Below are positions 60,268 to 64,000 of a DNA stretch of 64,000 nt, one piece after another; the stretch's first letter is position 1; the number at the start of each line of letters is the position of its first letter. The notes under the pieces are model-generated. The model searched no databases. It was given only the letters and a program-made list of their open reading frames with translations, and was not told the origin of the DNA. The DNA lies in the NCBI GenBank assembly GCA_001643675.2, contig LSRY02000021.1:930001-994000 (forward strand), read 5' to 3'. The translations under genes and the position numbers were made by a program. Origin of the DNA: Monocercomonoides exilis (taxonomy: Eukaryota; Preaxostyla; Oxymonadida; Polymastigidae).

Positions 60268-63200
60268 TCACTTTTCTGAGTGAAAAGTTCCTGCAATATC
60301 TGAAGAATTCACACTCGTGGTGTGTTCACCATCTTCTGTTGTCTCCTCCAGGTCAATTGTATCAGACATCGTCAAAATTGCTGCTCCTAGAGGCAAGTGC
60401 AAGATGAACTCTCGCTTCAGGCCTGCCAAGCTCAGTCTATCCTGTGGTTGAGCAGACAGGCAAGCCCGGACGATTTCAAAGAAATTCGACTCTTTCAAAG
60501 AAGACATGTTCGGTTGTTCGTGATTCACTATCTTCTGCCCTGCTGTCTCAGCTTCATACTCCCCAAACGGGATCTGCAGCGTCAGGCACTCCCACACCAT
60601 CATCCCGATCGAAAACACCACCGTCTTCTTTGTCGCGTGCCTCTTTGCGCCGCTCAGCAGCTCTGGTGCCTTCCATCGCATGCACTCCTTCCTGAAATCA
60701 TCTTCATCCTCAAACGCCGATGAGGGCGGAGGCGATCCTCTGCCGTTCCTATTCGCACAAGAGCAATCAGAGGAAGAGGTGGCAATAGTTGTGGTTGATG
60801 AGATGGACGAAGAGTCAGAATCATCTGAAGAACAGTCTGAGTGGAGCGCAATGCAGATGACCATATGTTCGGAAAACAGTACAACATGCGGACTGAGGTT
60901 GACCAGCGAAGGCAATTCTTTTTCTTCATCAAATGAATGAAGTGCTCCATTCGCCACCCAAAACAGAATCTGTGCAGCTGTCATCTCTCTTTCTTTCAAA
61001 GAGCCAATCGCCATCTCCTTTTTCTCATTCCTTCCATGAAGCAGCATGAACATCGAATCCCTCAGATCCACAATCAGCTTCTCATGAGGCGATGAACAGG
61101 CCATTGGATCCACCAGATTCGACATCGACGAAGTGGTGGGGCACGTATCCTCTCCTCGAACAAATGTTGAATCTGAATCAGTTGTTGAAGTGGATGAGAT
61201 GGATGGTGACGGTGTTCGCTTTCTTGTATCTTCTTCCTTCTCATCAGCTTTCTCCAGTGCCCATTCTGGAATCTTGTCAGAATCTCTCCCCAAAATATAT
61301 TCTGTGGAGCCATTTTCACTCAACAAATACTCTTCTGACTCAGAATACTGCATCTCCTTTCCATTCATTCTCTTTTTGATCCTCTCCTCATTCTTCTTTT
61401 CTGCTTCCCTCTCTGCTCTCCTCCACTGATCTTCAGGAGACATTTCCATCGTTATCATTTCAAATGCCTTCGGGTCCTTCTTTACTGTGTCATTTACAAT
61501 CTCTCTCAGATCTTTGTTTTCATTCTTTGCCTTCCTCCGTCGAATAATGAATATTATTGAAACGATTAACAGTATTGCCACAGTCACAACACATATAATC
61601 AATGACCAATAAGATTTTCCTTCTTTTCTTTTTTCAGAAATCCTTTCATCTCTGCTAACCTTGGACTCACTTCTGTTTTTCAGTATTTGCGGAGATGTTG
61701 CAGCCAATTGCTTTCCATGCAATATCATCACTGACACCTCTGTTTCATTTGCAATTGTTGTTATATTATCTGATGGGATTATTCCAATAACTTCTGTTTC
61801 TGATGTGAAACTGTCTTCCTCAAATGGATGTATCTCAACCAACTCCACATCTCCTGTTTCATACGCAAGTCTGAATGACAAAACACTTGGCACAAACAGA
61901 GATCCCTTGAATTAGATAAAAATGTTGCTTCCATATTCATTCACAGAAATACCTTCCAGTTTTGGGATAAAGAAAGGTGATGCCCTTTCTCCTGCAATTC
62001 CATCAAATGTGCATCCATCATTCAGATGCCAAAAAGAAGAATTGTCTTTCACTCCATCTCCTCCTTTCAAACTCGAAATGGTCAATGAGGCAAAATCTGA
62101 GCAAATGATGTTTCTATGAAGAGAAGGATATTTTTCTATATAAGTATTGTTACTCAAAAACTCTCCTTTCTCAATCGTCACTTTACCAGCGGACGCTGAT
62201 AATCCACCTGATGAAGCATCAGAAATAATCACATCCTTCATCACCAATGAATAATTCGCTGAATTGCAAGTGATCCATTCCATTTGCATATTTCTTCAAT
62301 ATTTTTATTTCTCTCATTTTCACTTTCTTTTGCAGGAACTCCAATATATTGGCATGAATCCATCGAAATTCCCTTTGCATTATTCATATCCATAATGCTT
62401 CCTTTATCAAACACGGAATAACAGTTTGAACAAGTGCATTTAGAAAGCATTATTTGAGATGATGATAAAGAAACTGAAAGAACAGAAGCTCCTTCTGAAT
62501 TCCTCGAACTATTGTTGAATGAAGAGCTTCCTCCTGAAACACTTACAGAAGTTGAGCTGTCAATCGAAATGATGCAACCTTCTGACAATTTCACTCCATC
62601 AGCATCAATTCCATTCGGCACAACACTTCCACACTGCCCAATCTCAACAACATATCTTGTTGATTCAATCTGTTCCAACTTCATGTTTGTCAACGAAATT
62701 TGATCCACGCTCAACAGAAAAGAAGACTTATTAAATGAAAGGAATGAGATTGAGCAATTATCAACATGAAGAATTCCATTTTCGATGCTCAACAATGTTG
62801 AATTGAGAACAACAAATTCGATGTTTTCTGACTCCACCACAGAAGAAAAATTGACAAATAAAAGAGAAAGCTGTCCATTTGCTTCATAAACAATGGAACT
62901 GCCTGAATACAAAAACGACTGGCAAAAATTGAATTTCAATCATTCAATCCGAACTTTCTCTGAGATTGTGACAAGATTTCCCTCATCGGTTATTGTTGAG
63001 TTCAGACACACCAAAGCAGCTGAGGGAGATTGCAATGAGCGAATAGTCACATCAAGAACATCACACTTCCCAATAATTTCTGTTTGCCCCAAGATCAACA
63101 GCTGCGAGTACAGAGATAGAATGATGTGCCGCACTCCAAAGCTCAATAAGTGGCATGGTGTGTCGAATTCTCCACATTGCTTGCTGTCTGCGCGATTGTC

Positions 63201-64000
63201 TGCAACTGATGACACAAATATCGTCTCACTCAGATATTTCTCAACCCTCAGGAGCAGATCTTCTTCATCCAGAAAGGAATCTGTTGTGCAGTCCCACATC
63301 GCCAGCTCTTTCACAAATGGTGCTCTGAAATCCAGCAAGAATTGCCCTTCAACTTTTTGTGCATCAATTGAGTGGCATCGAACATACACATCTCTCCCTC
63401 TCAATGCAGAGTTACCTTTGAATGTGAAATTCGACAACACAAAATTCAGAGGCTGCTCAGCTGTCGAGGTGAATTCCAGAAACAGCCACCCACCTCTTCC
63501 GGTTGTTGAACAGAAGCACTCAGAAATCGTGCAAAATGAGCAGTCAAATCTTCCTCTCTCATTCAACACACAAAACATCCCTCCTCCCTTTCCACACCTC
63601 TTTCCACCACATCCCTTCATCGTTGTGTTTCGAATCACCATTTTAAAAGGCTCATCGTTATCATTCCGAATGATGGGAATATTACTGATTGTGTTCTTGG
63701 TGACTTCTTCGAATGAGCTCCATTCAATAACAATATCTTGCTTATCTTCATTTCTCTCTCTGCTCTCTCTTCTTGAACTCTTTGCTATGCACAATCCGCT
63801 TGCTCCATCCAGCTCAATGCTCTTCATCGAAATGTTTTTGATTCTCAAAATCGTTGATGATAGCACAGAAATGACATCTTTTGAAAAGCAACGTGATTGC
63901 ATTGATGCAAATTCCAATAAAACTGCTCCTCCATCTGCTTTGATCATCCCATAGTTCATCATTTCTTCTCCACTCTCTTCATTTTTTGAGAATGAACAGT
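60268..64000 (-). pseudogene. Beta-helix receptor pseudogene with pseudokinase tail, 5' end outside window
   Basis: Aligns with the 40.6 kb receptor from mid-ectodomain to the C-terminus and is open to the window edge. Three lesions are visible: an in-frame TGA at 62940-62942 (frame unchanged afterwards), a one-base deletion near 62270 (the frame changes after CKWNGSL and resumes at NSANYSLVMKD) and an in-frame TAA at 61905-61907 within SNIFI-stop-FKGSLFVP. Downstream, 541 codons are intact: membrane helix (about 61540-61610), juxtamembrane DLREIVNDTVKKDPKAFEM, and the pseudokinase region with LSPHVVLF, WKAPELL and VFSIGMMVWECLTLQIPFGE, again without HRD or DFG. The three lesions could not all be introns by any donor/acceptor pair I can see. 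The pseudokinase region shares a tract of about 96% identity with the 40.6 kb gene. Sequencing errors remain an alternative for a single lesion. Confidence 0.8.

Overview
This is eukaryotic nuclear DNA from an intron-rich, AT-rich protist. Genes are split by short GT-AG introns (49 to 135 nt where I could place both ends). Two ribosomal protein genes, a MAP kinase and a polypyrimidine-tract-binding-like protein are clearly eukaryotic. Three very large receptor-like loci match, from memory, a family I associate with oxymonads and other Preaxostyla (Metamonada): signal peptide, right-handed beta-helix ectodomain, one membrane helix and, in two of them, a degenerate kinase-like tail. A Monocercomonoides-like organism is my best guess, but this is inference. 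TAA, TAG and TGA all end genes here, so the code looks standard.

Layout. 1-6.3 kb: no supported gene; AT-rich DNA with a dispersed repeat, two 240-nt palindromic elements and a Tc1/mariner-like inverted-repeat element. 6.3-10.1 kb: a divergent pair, a membrane-anchored thioredoxin-fold protein (minus, five exons) and a 956-residue coiled-coil protein (plus). 10.6-16.5 kb: an intact beta-helix surface protein (plus, two exons). 17.2-20.5 kb: three minus-strand housekeeping genes, a two-RRM PTB-like protein, eS4 and eL13. 20.5-32.4 kb: no intact gene, only relics and repeats. 32.4-38 kb: a beta-helix receptor pseudogene interrupted by a complete pogo/Tigger-type transposon (35362-37939). 40.6-48.5 kb: an intact 2616-residue beta-helix receptor with a pseudokinase tail (minus). 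51.4-52.6 kb: an unidentified two-helix membrane protein. 53.2-56.2 kb: an ERK-type MAP kinase with a huge serine-rich tail. 57.8-59.2 kb: a decayed second transposase. 60.3 kb to the end: a related receptor pseudogene running off the window.

The housekeeping genes encode translation and RNA-binding functions. The receptor family is probably displayed at the surface, with its cytoplasmic tail as the signalling end. Receptor copies share a conversion-like tract of about 96% identity, and two of the five copies or fragments are clear multi-lesion pseudogenes, so this family is turning over. Mobile elements have inserted into a receptor gene and into each other. Two genes (51.4 kb and 53.2 kb) carry an in-frame TAA that would disappear if an exactly 48-nt, phase-2 intron beginning GTAA were spliced; retention would give a truncated product.
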